Assembly: GCA_900769275.1 (NCBI GenBank)
Contig: CAAGGA010000071.1
Span: 1-7,316, forward strand
Direction of reading: 5' to 3'
Origin: an uncultured Prevotella sp.
GTDB lineage: Bacteria > Bacteroidota > Bacteroidia > Bacteroidales > Bacteroidaceae
DNA: 7,316 nt
In this document: positions 1 through 5,822 of the stretch, piece after piece
How the letters are laid out: the number at the start of each line of letters is the position of its first letter
Position numbering within the stretch: the first letter of the stretch is position 1
Made by a program: the position numbers and the translations under genes
The notes under the pieces: generated by a model
Databases searched by the model: none
Seen by the model: only the letters and a program-made list of their open reading frames with translations
What the model was told of the DNA's origin: nothing

Positions 1-72
1 GCAGCAAGCCAAAGACGGCAAGGCAGCAAGCCAAAGACGGCAAGGCAGCAAGCAAAGGCAGCAAGCACAGAA
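1..72. repeat. 22-bp tandem repeat, two perfect copies plus truncated copies
   Basis: Positions 1-22 and 23-44 are identical 22-bp units beginning GCAGCAAGCCAAAG and ending ACGGCAAG. They are followed by shortened copies that start with the same GCAGCAAGC at 45 and 58. Bases 1-118 contain no T on the + strand, so all three forward frames stay open here. Frame 1 would end at a TAA at 136-138 and frame 3 continues into the skp gene, but the predicted residues are only Ala/Lys/Arg/Gln low-complexity sequence. I read this as intergenic repeat DNA rather than a gene end. Because the window begins inside it, the array may extend further upstream, and a C-terminal tail of an unseen upstream gene cannot be excluded. 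Confidence 0.85.
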
Positions 73-146
73 GAGAAAGCCGCAAGGACGGCAGAGAAAG
101 CCGCAAGGACGGCAGAGATGAGAGAAGAAAAGCCGTAAGGACGACA
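73..146. repeat. 21-bp tandem repeat, two perfect copies and one degraded copy
   Basis: Positions 73-93 and 94-114 are identical 21-bp units (GAGAAAGCCGCAAGGACGGC plus A). A degraded copy follows at about 127-146 (GAAAAGCCGTAAGGACGACA). The unit shares an AAGCC...GACGGCA core with the 22-bp unit just upstream, so the two arrays are probably related by divergence. A weak 6-bp hairpin (GTAAGG 135-140 with CCTTAC 149-154) follows the last copy. I see no promoter or protein signature in this stretch. Confidence 0.8.
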
Positions 147-212
147 TTCCTTACCGTCATGCAAGCGGCAGACAACGACAGAAACAATACATTATACCAA
201 CAGAAAAAGACA

Positions 213-707
213 ATGAAAAAGCTTATCATCATGATGATGTTGTTCGCTCCTCTTGCCGTAATGGCACAGAAGTTCGGACATGTAGATACCCAGAGTATCA
301 TGCAGACACTCCCTGAAATCGCTAAGATTAACGGTGAACTTCAGGCTGCGGCACAGCAGTACGAGAACGATCTCAAGGCTATGCAGGATGAGTTGCAGCG
401 CAAGAACGACGAGTACGAGAAGGCAAAGGCGACAATGGCTCCTACAAAGCAGAAAGAGACAGAGACCGAACTCGCCGAGATGTACCAGAAGATTCAGCAG
501 ACATACACTCAGAGCCAGCAGGATATGCAGAAGAAGCAGCAGGAACTCATGGCTCCGATATATCAGAAAGTGCAGACTGCCATACAGAATGTAGGCAAGG
601 CAGGACAATACACCTACATCTTCGAGATGGGTTCCGCCCTCTATATCGGTACCGGTTCCAAGGACGTTACAGCTGAAATAAAGGCAGAAATAAACAAACT
701 TAAGTAA
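213..707 (+). CDS. OmpH/Skp-family periplasmic chaperone (first copy)
   Basis: This is a 164-residue periplasmic chaperone of the OmpH/Skp family, which holds unfolded outer-membrane proteins between the Sec translocon and the BAM complex. The ATG at 213 is chosen over the in-frame ATG at 159. It gives a classic signal peptide (MKKL, hydrophobic residues 4-16, cleavage near VMA|QK at 18), and it has an A-rich leader (CAGAAAAAGACA) of Bacteroidetes type. After a short strand (KFGHVDTQSIM, 20-30), residues about 38-112 form the long Gln/Glu/Lys-rich helical hairpin typical of Skp tentacles. The C-terminal part, with MAPIYQKV at 113-120 and YTYIFE at 133-138, matches the family's small trimerisation body. 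Length is normal for the family. A strong terminator follows directly, separating it from its paralogue. The family call is secure; client preference is unknown. Confidence 0.93.
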   Translation: MKKLIIMMMLFAPLAVMAQKFGHVDTQSIMQTLPEIAKINGELQAAAQQYENDLKAMQDELQRKNDEYEKAKATMAPTKQKETETELAEMYQKIQQTYTQSQQDMQKKQQELMAPIYQKVQTAIQNVGKAGQYTYIFEMGSALYIGTGSKDVTAEIKAEINKLK

Positions 708-720
708 TAAACCCTCACCG

Positions 721-772
721 AAAAGCCCTATTCCCGTCCATGAACACAAGACGGCAATAGGGCTTTTTTTTT
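721..772 (+). terminator. Strong rho-independent terminator between the two skp genes
   Basis: AAAAGCCCTATT (721-732) pairs perfectly with AATAGGGCTTTT (756-767). After one C-C mismatch the stem continues as CCGTC (734-738) with GACGG (750-754), leaving an 11-nt loop. A run of nine T residues at 764-772 follows. It lies 13 nt after the first skp stop codon and its T run ends only 13 nt before the start codon of the second skp. There is therefore no room for a full promoter between terminator and gene, so downstream expression would depend on readthrough or on a promoter lying inside the first gene. Confidence 0.93.
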
Positions 773-785
773 ACCTGTACATTCC

Positions 786-1349
786 ATGCGACACTATCTA
801 ATACTCCTTTCCCTCGCCCTCCTGCCCGCTTTCTCCACCCTCTGCGCACAGGAGAACGATTCGCCGACGATGCATACACGGCAGTCACAGCCTGCGGCAT
901 TCCGGATGAAAATAGGCTTTTTCAGTTATGATGAAGTGCTGCACTCCATGCCCGACTACACTGCGACTCAGGAAGTGCTCAGCGACCTCCGTGCGCAATA
1001 CGAGACGGAGATGAAAAACGCCGAGAAGGAATTCGCTGAAAAGTACGAAGCATTCCTCGACGTGCAGCACTCCCTCGCCAATGCCATACGGGAAAAGCGG
1101 CAGAGCGAGCTCCAGAACATGCTGGAACGCAACTTGGCCTTCAAGGAGGAAGCCATGCGGCAGATGGCAGAAGCCGAGGAGAAAGCCATGCAGCCAATAC
1201 ACGAAAAGATAGCGCAGGCAATACAAAAGATAGGCAACGAGCGTGCATACATCGTCATCGTCAATACCGACAGCAATGCCTGCCCATACCTCAGTCCCAC
1301 AATGACGGAGGACATAACGACGCTCCTCAAGGACATCCTTAAACGGTAA
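786..1349 (+). CDS. OmpH/Skp-family periplasmic chaperone (second, divergent copy)
   Basis: A 187-residue second OmpH/Skp-family protein. The start at 786 supplies a signal peptide (MRHYLILLSLALLPAFSTLCAQ, cut likely after CA at 21). The Cys at 20 does not sit in a good lipobox, so lipoprotein processing is less likely. Residues 23-40 are a Ser/Thr/Gln-rich linker that the first copy lacks. The core starts at MKIGFFSYDEVLHSMPDY (41-58), aligning with KFGHVDTQSIMQTLPEI in the first copy. Charged helical residues about 63-135 form the tentacle hairpin, and MQPIHEKIAQAIQKIG (135-150) aligns with MAPIYQKVQTAIQNVG. Paired skp-like genes upstream of murI are familiar in Bacteroidales, so this is a diverged paralogue, possibly forming separate or mixed trimers. 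Its stop codon abuts the first unit of the 44-bp array that leads into murI. Confidence 0.9.
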   Translation: MRHYLILLSLALLPAFSTLCAQENDSPTMHTRQSQPAAFRMKIGFFSYDEVLHSMPDYTATQEVLSDLRAQYETEMKNAEKEFAEKYEAFLDVQHSLANAIREKRQSELQNMLERNLAFKEEAMRQMAEAEEKAMQPIHEKIAQAIQKIGNERAYIVIVNTDSNACPYLSPTMTEDITTLLKDILKR

Positions 1350-1559
1350 GCGCAACCATCCGCACCATATAATCAGGCGAAACGTAAACAGCAGCGCAAC
1401 CATCCGCATCATATAATCAGGCGAAACGTAAACGGCAGCGCAACCATCCGCACCATATAATCAGGCGAAACGTAAACGGCGGCGCAACCATCCGCATCAT
1501 ATAATCAGGCAAAACGTAAACAGCAGCGCAACCATCCGCATCATGTCATCAGGCGAAAC
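1350..1559. repeat. 44-bp tandem array (4 full copies) whose fifth copy contains the murI start
   Basis: Full units lie at 1350-1393, 1394-1437, 1438-1481 and 1482-1525, each starting GCGCAACCATCCGCA and containing ATAATCAGGC(G/A)AAACG. They differ at only a few positions; one C/T site alternates C,T,C,T,T over the five copies, hinting at an 88-bp duplication step. A fifth partial copy (1526-1559) matches the consensus at nearly every base but reads ATGTCATC where the others read ATATAATC. That ATG is the murI start codon. The unit ends (TAAACGG) resemble the last codons of the preceding gene (TAAACGG at 1340-1346), so the unit looks like the whole original intergenic junction, amplified. There are no spacers, so it is not a CRISPR array. 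Confidence 0.95.
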
Positions 1560-2379
1560 CATCAATCCCATAGGAGTCTTCGATTCTGGCTATGGAGGAC
1601 TTACCATACTGCAGCAGCTACGCAAGCGTCTGCCGCAGCATGACTTTCTGTATCTCGGTGACAATGCCCGTGCACCATACGGTCCGAGGTCGTTCGATGT
1701 AGTATATGAGTTTACCCGTCAGGCTGTCATAAAGCTCTTCTCCATGGGATGCCACCTCGTCATCCTTGGCTGCAACACCGCCTCCGCAAAGGCATTGCGC
1801 ACCATCCAGATGAACGACCTGCCGCAGATAGCACCAGAGAAAAGAGTGCTGGGAGTGATACGCCCTACCGTAGAAGTGATAGGCGACATCACGCGGACAC
1901 GCCACGTAGGCATCGTTGCGACAGAGGGAACGGTAAGGAGTGAGAGCTATACCCTGGAGATACGGAAGTTCTTCCCTGACATAAAAGTCACGGGACAGGC
2001 ATGCCCTCTATGGGCCGCCATCGTCGAAGCAGGCGAGGCAGACACGGCGGGAGCAGAGTATTTCGTAAGGAAACGCATCGGACAACTCCTCGAAAAAGAC
2101 CCGGAAATCGACGCCATCATCCTCGGATGCACGCATTATCCCCTGCTGATGAATGCGCTGAAGAAAGCCGTGCCGGAGCACATCACCATCGTACCACAAG
2201 GAGAATACGTGGCGGCAAGCCTCGAAGACTACCTCAACAGGCACGCGGAGATAGCATCCCGATGCACCAGACACGGCACGACACGCTACTTCACGACGGA
2301 GAACCCTGAGCGTTTCAAGGAATGCGCCAGCCTCTTCCTCCATGAAGACGTGGAGGTCGGAAGAGTGGAACTCGTCTGA
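1543..2379 (+). CDS. murI: Glutamate racemase
   Basis: A 278-residue cytoplasmic glutamate racemase that converts L-glutamate to D-glutamate for peptidoglycan stem peptides, without cofactor. Family motifs are in order: GVFDSGYGGL (11-20, with the catalytic-site Asp14 and Ser15), YLGDNARAPYG (37-47), LGCNTAS (75-81, first catalytic Cys77), QACPLW (152-157), and LGCTHYPLL (194-202, second catalytic Cys196 with His198). All key residues are present and the length is normal. The ATG at 1543 is the only usable start, since the frame upstream is closed by TAA codons in the repeat units. The first six residues (MSSGET) are encoded by the last repeat copy, so the N-terminal extension before NPIGVFDSG is repeat-derived. 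There is no Shine-Dalgarno sequence. It sits after two skp genes, an envelope-biogenesis context. Confidence 0.97.
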   Translation: MSSGETINPIGVFDSGYGGLTILQQLRKRLPQHDFLYLGDNARAPYGPRSFDVVYEFTRQAVIKLFSMGCHLVILGCNTASAKALRTIQMNDLPQIAPEKRVLGVIRPTVEVIGDITRTRHVGIVATEGTVRSESYTLEIRKFFPDIKVTGQACPLWAAIVEAGEADTAGAEYFVRKRIGQLLEKDPEIDAIILGCTHYPLLMNALKKAVPEHITIVPQGEYVAASLEDYLNRHAEIASRCTRHGTTRYFTTENPERFKECASLFLHEDVEVGRVELV

Positions 2380-2385
2380 GTCCCT

Positions 2386-2501
2386 CCGTCCGCAGCAACG
2401 GACAACACCTGCCATACCGAGAGATTCCATCTTTTATACCGAGAGATTCCATCTTTTATACCGAGAGACACCACCGTCCACAGCAAGAGACACCATGTTT
2501 T
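2386..2501. repeat. 22-bp-phased tandem array running over the next gene's start codon
   Basis: Two perfect 22-bp copies lie at 2414-2435 and 2436-2457 (ATACCGAGAGATTCCATC plus TTTT). A third at 2458-2479 keeps ATACCGAGAGA and then changes to CACCACCGTCC. A fourth at 2480-2501 reads AGAGACACCATGTTTT at its end, matching AGAGATTCCATCTTTT of the first two, so the ATG start codon at 2495 occupies the place of ATC in earlier copies. Flanking this, CCGTCCGCAGCAA (2386-2398) recurs as CCGTCCACAGCAA (2474-2486), exactly 88 bp (4x22) away. This implies a composite array of about five units between murI and the DUF4861 gene. I see no promoter or terminator in this spacer. Confidence 0.9.
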
Positions 2502-3808
2502 CAGCCATGAGATACCTGCCGGCAATAATCCTCCTCCTTTGCCATTCACTTTGCATTACTGCGGCAAAGAAGGAGGAAATCACCATCGTCATCACCAATC
2601 CGCTCAACAGCGACCGCCTTCAGGAGACCGTAGAACTGCCCCTGAGAGACCTCACAGCAAGGCTTTCCACCATACAGGGCATCCCCGTCTCCTCCGCATC
2701 CATCATCATCACCGATGCGGAAGGCAGGGAGATACCCTCACAAGTCACCTCCGACGGAAAGCTTATCTTCCGGCCTGCACCCCTGAAAGCGAGGGAAAGG
2801 CGCGTCTGCCACGCAAGAATCTCCCCGAGGAAAGAATACGGGAACATGGTCTTCGGACGGCTTTTCCCCGAACGCCAGGAGGATTTCTCGTTCGAGAATG
2901 ACCGCGTAGCCTATCGTCTCTACGGTCCGGAGACGCAGCGCAAGGGCGAGAAACTGTACGGATATGACATCTTCAACAAGCGCACTACGGCACTGTTCCT
3001 CGACGAACTCTATGCCGACCAGACAGACGCCCACATGTGGCACACGTTCAACCGCCTGCAAGCCAAGGGCATGAAGCAGGAAGCAACGGCTCTCTACATG
3101 GCTTTCTGCTATCACATAGACCACGGCAAGGGCATGGACTGCTATAAGGTGGGACCTACGTTGGGTGCAGGAACGAATGCAATCATGTCGCAATCCCGCA
3201 TCTTCTACCCATGGTGCTTCAGGCAACATGAGATACTCGACAACGGGCCGCTGCGTCTTTCCGTCAGTCTCGACTATGGCGAGAGCAACATAATGGGCAT
3301 AAAGGTCAGCGAGAAACGTATCCTGACGCTGGATGCCGGAAGCAACATGGTAAAGGCGGAGGTATGCTATTCCATTCCCGGACAGGAGACCATGCCGGAC
3401 GGGACGGAAGTCTGCTGCGGCATAGTAATCCACGATGAGAACCCCGAGGCGTACATTCTCGACAGCGACAACGGCATTATGGCATACGAAGACCTTGGGG
3501 ATGTCAGCACCGCCTGGGAGGGATTCCGCGACCGGCAGGCAAAGGAGATGGGACGGATATTCATAGGCACCTACGTCCCTGCAAAGTCACTGACCGTCGA
3601 GATGCTTCCCGAAAGCGGCATACGTGGCGTGAAAGGTCATGTCATATCCCGCAGGCCATTCCCACGAGACGGACGTTTCACGTATTTCTTCGGTTCCGGA
3701 TGGGACAGAAATCCCGCCACGGCATTCCCGACCTTGGAGCAATGGCACGCCTATCTTACGGACTTCTCACGTCAGCAACAGACCCCCCTGCACGTGAAAA
3801 TCAGGTAA
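2495..3808 (+). CDS. Secreted DUF4861-family protein of unknown function
   Basis: A 437-residue exported protein. From the ATG at 2495 (or at 2507, giving MRYLPAII) there is a signal peptide with hydrophobic core about residues 8-20 and cleavage near ITAA|KK at 24. The frame is open back to 2342 inside murI, but that stretch is repeat-derived and would bury the signal peptide, so I reject the longer start. Features fitting the Bacteroidetes DUF4861 family are the N-terminal ITNPLNSDRLQETVEL (33-48), FENDRVAYRLYGPE (133-146), YGYDIFNKR (155-163), YHIDHGKGMDCYKVG (206-220) followed by Gly-rich GAGT (224-227), and a C-terminal Trp/Phe-rich segment (FTYFFGSGWDR, 395-405). The conserved Asp/His residues in the YHIDHGKG block look like a possible active or ligand site. 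Relatives often occur near carbohydrate-utilisation genes, but none is visible here, so I assign no substrate. Family call moderately sure from memory of its motifs. Confidence 0.8.
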   Translation: MFSAMRYLPAIILLLCHSLCITAAKKEEITIVITNPLNSDRLQETVELPLRDLTARLSTIQGIPVSSASIIITDAEGREIPSQVTSDGKLIFRPAPLKARERRVCHARISPRKEYGNMVFGRLFPERQEDFSFENDRVAYRLYGPETQRKGEKLYGYDIFNKRTTALFLDELYADQTDAHMWHTFNRLQAKGMKQEATALYMAFCYHIDHGKGMDCYKVGPTLGAGTNAIMSQSRIFYPWCFRQHEILDNGPLRLSVSLDYGESNIMGIKVSEKRILTLDAGSNMVKAEVCYSIPGQETMPDGTEVCCGIVIHDENPEAYILDSDNGIMAYEDLGDVSTAWEGFRDRQAKEMGRIFIGTYVPAKSLTVEMLPESGIRGVKGHVISRRPFPRDGRFTYFFGSGWDRNPATAFPTLEQWHAYLTDFSRQQQTPLHVKIR

Positions 3809-3843
3809 AAGTGCGACAGAATCATTGATTAATCGCACTTTTT
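3807..3843 (+). terminator. Probable intrinsic terminator after the DUF4861 gene
   Basis: AAAAGTGCGA (3807-3816) pairs perfectly with TCGCACTTTT (3833-3842), and the stem begins inside the TAA stop codon at 3806-3808. The 16-nt loop holds a small extra helix (AATC 3820-3823 with GATT 3827-3830). The T run (3839-3843) partly belongs to the stem, so efficiency is less certain than for the 721-772 hairpin. The A-rich left arm means it could also act on transcripts from the other strand. Confidence 0.65.
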
Positions 3844-3875
3844 ATGACTAAAAGAAAGAAATATCGCCGTTTTCC

Positions 3876-3913
3876 TTTCTCATGTCAATAATAATATATA
3901 ACTTTGCAGTCAG
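3876..3913 (+). promoter_or_regulatory. Bacteroidetes-type sigma-ABfr promoter for korAB
   Basis: TAACTTTGC at 3899-3907 is an exact match to the Bacteroidetes -7 element TAnnTTTG. A partial -33 element (TTTC at 3876-3879) lies 19 bp upstream in an AT-rich stretch. Transcription would start near 3913-3915, giving a leader of about 45 nt that is A/C-rich close to the korA start (ACAAAACACACAACATATCACT). An AAAGGAG at 3919-3925 resembles a Shine-Dalgarno sequence but lies 33 nt from the ATG, too far to set that start. The -7 match is direct; its activity is inferred. Confidence 0.65.
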
Positions 3914-3958
3914 ATTGTAAAGGAGTAATAAGTTAAACAAAACACACAACATATCACT

Positions 3959-5812
3959 ATGGCAGAAAATTTGGAAGTAAAGGAACTTGACCAGGTCGTG
4001 GTCCGTTTCTCAGGTGATTCCGGTGACGGCATGCAGCTCGCCGGCAATATCTTCTCCACGGTATCTGCTACCGTGGGCAACAGTATCTCCACATTCCCGG
4101 ACTATCCCGCCGACATCCGTGCCCCGCAAGGCTCATTGACCGGCGTGTCAGGCTTTCAGGTACACATCGGCGCCGGACAGGTATTCACCCCGGGCGATGA
4201 ATGTGACGTTCTCGTAGCGATGAATGCAGCCGCCCTCAAGACGCAGTACCGCTATGCAAAGCCTGACGCCACGATAATCATAGACACGGATTCGTTCAGG
4301 AAAACCGACCTGGACAAGGCGCAGTTCCAGACAGAAGACTATCTCGGAGAGATGAACATCGACCCCGACCGCGTCATCCAGTGTCCCGTAACGACAATAG
4401 TCAAGGAGACTCTTGCCGACACGGGAATGGACAACAAGGCCATGCTCAAGTGCCGCAATATGTTCGCCCTCGGACTCGTCTGCTGGCTCTTTGACCGCAA
4501 TCTCGACCTTGTAGCCAACTTCCTCCGCGAGAAATTCGCCAAGAAGCCTGCCATTGCCGAAGCCAACATCAAGGTCATCCAGGCTGGATATGACTATGGT
4601 CACAACACTCACTCTTCGGCCACCAACGTGCGCCGCATCGAGTCGAAGGAGAAGACACCGGGCAGATACATGGACATCACCGGCAACAAGGCCACTGCCT
4701 ACGGCTTTATCGCAGCCGCAGAGAAAGCCGGACTGAAACTGTATCTCGGTTCTTATCCCATCACCCCCGCCACTGACGTGCTCCACGAGTTGTCAAAGCA
4801 CAAGTCTCTCGGCGTGACAACGGTGCAGTGTGAGGACGAGATAGCAGGCTGCGCATCCTCCGTAGGAGCAGCCTTCGCCGGTGCCCTCGCCGTGACAAGC
4901 ACCTCCGGTCCCGGCATCTGCCTCAAGTCAGAAGCCATGAACCTCGCTGTCATCATGGAGCTGCCCCTCGTCGTCCTCGACGTGCAGCGCGGCGGTCCCG
5001 CTACAGGTCTTCCCACGAAGTCCGAGCAGACAGACCTCCTGCAGGCACTCTACGGACGTAACGGAGAGTCTCCGCTCCCTGTCATTGCAGCAACCAGCCC
5101 TACCGACTGCTTCTACGCAGCATACGACGCTTCCAAGATGGCTCTTGAGCACATGACTCCCGTCGTTCTCCTCACCGATGCCTACATTGCCAACGGCTCT
5201 GGAGCATTCAAGCTGCCCGAGCTTGACAAGATGGAAGCCATCAATCCTCCTTACGTCCCGGAAGAACTGAAGGGTACATGGACTCCATATATGCGTGCAG
5301 AAAACGGCACCCGCTATTGGGCAGTGCCGGGAAGAGAGGGCTTCGAGCACATCCTCGGCGGTCTTGAGAAAGACGACAAGACGGGTGCTATCTCCACAAA
5401 CCCGGAGAACCACGACCTCATGACACGCAAGCGTCAGCAGAAAATCGACAATATCGCAGTGCCGGACCTTGAAGTTCTCGGTGACGCTGACGACGCAGAA
5501 CTCCTCATCGTGGGCTTCGGTTCCACGTACGGACACCTCCGTGCAGCCATGGAGGAGATGCGCGCAGCAGGCAAGAAGGTCGCCATGGCGCAGTTCCGCT
5601 ATATCAATCCCCTGCCGAAGAATACTGCCGAGGTGCTGTTGAAGTACCCGAAATGCGTCGTGGCAGAGCAGAACATGGGACAGCTTGCCGGCTATCTCCG
5701 CATGAAAGTCGATGGTTTCGTGCCAGCTCAGTACAACGAGGTGAAGGGACAGCCGTTCAAGGTCAACGAACTCGTCTCTGCATTCAACTCAATAACAGAA
5801 CCCTCCATATAA
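3959..5812 (+). CDS. korA: 2-oxoacid (2-oxoglutarate):ferredoxin oxidoreductase, fused gamma-alpha subunit
   Basis: A 617-residue alpha subunit with an N-terminal fused gamma domain, the usual two-gene KorAB architecture. With the beta subunit it interconverts a 2-oxoacid plus CoA and an acyl-CoA plus CO2, using ferredoxin as electron carrier. Domains in order: gamma domain about 11-200 (VVRFSGDSGDGMQLAGN 14-30, TFPDYPADIRAPQG 45-58, DVLVAMN 83-89); pyruvate-ferredoxin-oxidoreductase-type N-terminal domain about 240-420 (YPITPATDVLHEL 266-278, ECDEI-like CEDEIAG 291-297, TSGPGICLKSEAMNLA 315-330, VQRGGPATGLPTK 342-354); C-terminal CoA-binding-like domain about 510-610 (LLIVGFGSTYG 515-525, ENMGQL-like QNMGQLAGYLR 571-581). 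The A-rich leader and promoter support the start at 3959. 2-Oxoglutarate is the likeliest substrate by family resemblance, but branched-chain or other 2-oxoacids cannot be excluded from sequence. korB follows after 10 bp. Confidence 0.95.
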   Translation: MAENLEVKELDQVVVRFSGDSGDGMQLAGNIFSTVSATVGNSISTFPDYPADIRAPQGSLTGVSGFQVHIGAGQVFTPGDECDVLVAMNAAALKTQYRYAKPDATIIIDTDSFRKTDLDKAQFQTEDYLGEMNIDPDRVIQCPVTTIVKETLADTGMDNKAMLKCRNMFALGLVCWLFDRNLDLVANFLREKFAKKPAIAEANIKVIQAGYDYGHNTHSSATNVRRIESKEKTPGRYMDITGNKATAYGFIAAAEKAGLKLYLGSYPITPATDVLHELSKHKSLGVTTVQCEDEIAGCASSVGAAFAGALAVTSTSGPGICLKSEAMNLAVIMELPLVVLDVQRGGPATGLPTKSEQTDLLQALYGRNGESPLPVIAATSPTDCFYAAYDASKMALEHMTPVVLLTDAYIANGSGAFKLPELDKMEAINPPYVPEELKGTWTPYMRAENGTRYWAVPGREGFEHILGGLEKDDKTGAISTNPENHDLMTRKRQQKIDNIAVPDLEVLGDADDAELLIVGFGSTYGHLRAAMEEMRAAGKKVAMAQFRYINPLPKNTAEVLLKYPKCVVAEQNMGQLAGYLRMKVDGFVPAQYNEVKGQPFKVNELVSAFNSITEPSI

Positions 5813-5822
5813 ACACATAATC

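Noticed and set aside
159..212. Upstream ATG start for the first skp gene
   Set aside because: It would add 18 polar residues before a good MKKL signal peptide and lies next to repeat-derived, T-free DNA in which frames are open by composition.
147..230. Third case of a start codon inside a repeat copy (skp1)
   Set aside because: GCAAGCGGCAGAC near 161 and AAAGAC just before the ATG at 213 resemble parts of the upstream units, but the alignment is too short and imperfect to claim.
192..749. 185-codon open frame on the - strand opposite the first skp gene, and similar long - strand frames opposite skp2, DUF4861, korA and korB
   Set aside because: They are shadows of real genes: compositionally biased, no family motifs, no start signals, and they run through terminators and repeats.
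1368..1505. TATAAT in each of the four 44-bp units (1368, 1412, 1456, 1500) as tandem promoters
   Set aside because: There is no TTGACA-like element at the right distance, and Bacteroidetes housekeeping promoters use TAnnTTTG and TTTG instead. The hexamer is better explained as a decayed ATGTCATC start region, though weak activity is not excluded.
1350..1559. CRISPR array
   Set aside because: The units are contiguous with no variable spacers, and no cas genes are visible. The same holds for the arrays at 1-146, 2386-2501 and 6971-7058.
2342..2494. Long start for the DUF4861 gene inside murI
   Set aside because: The extra 51 residues overlap murI, are translated from the 22-bp repeats, and would place the signal peptide internally.
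3919..3925. AAAGGAG as the ribosome-binding site of korA
   Set aside because: It is 33 nt from the ATG, with no start codon at suitable spacing, and Bacteroidetes genes seldom rely on such sites.
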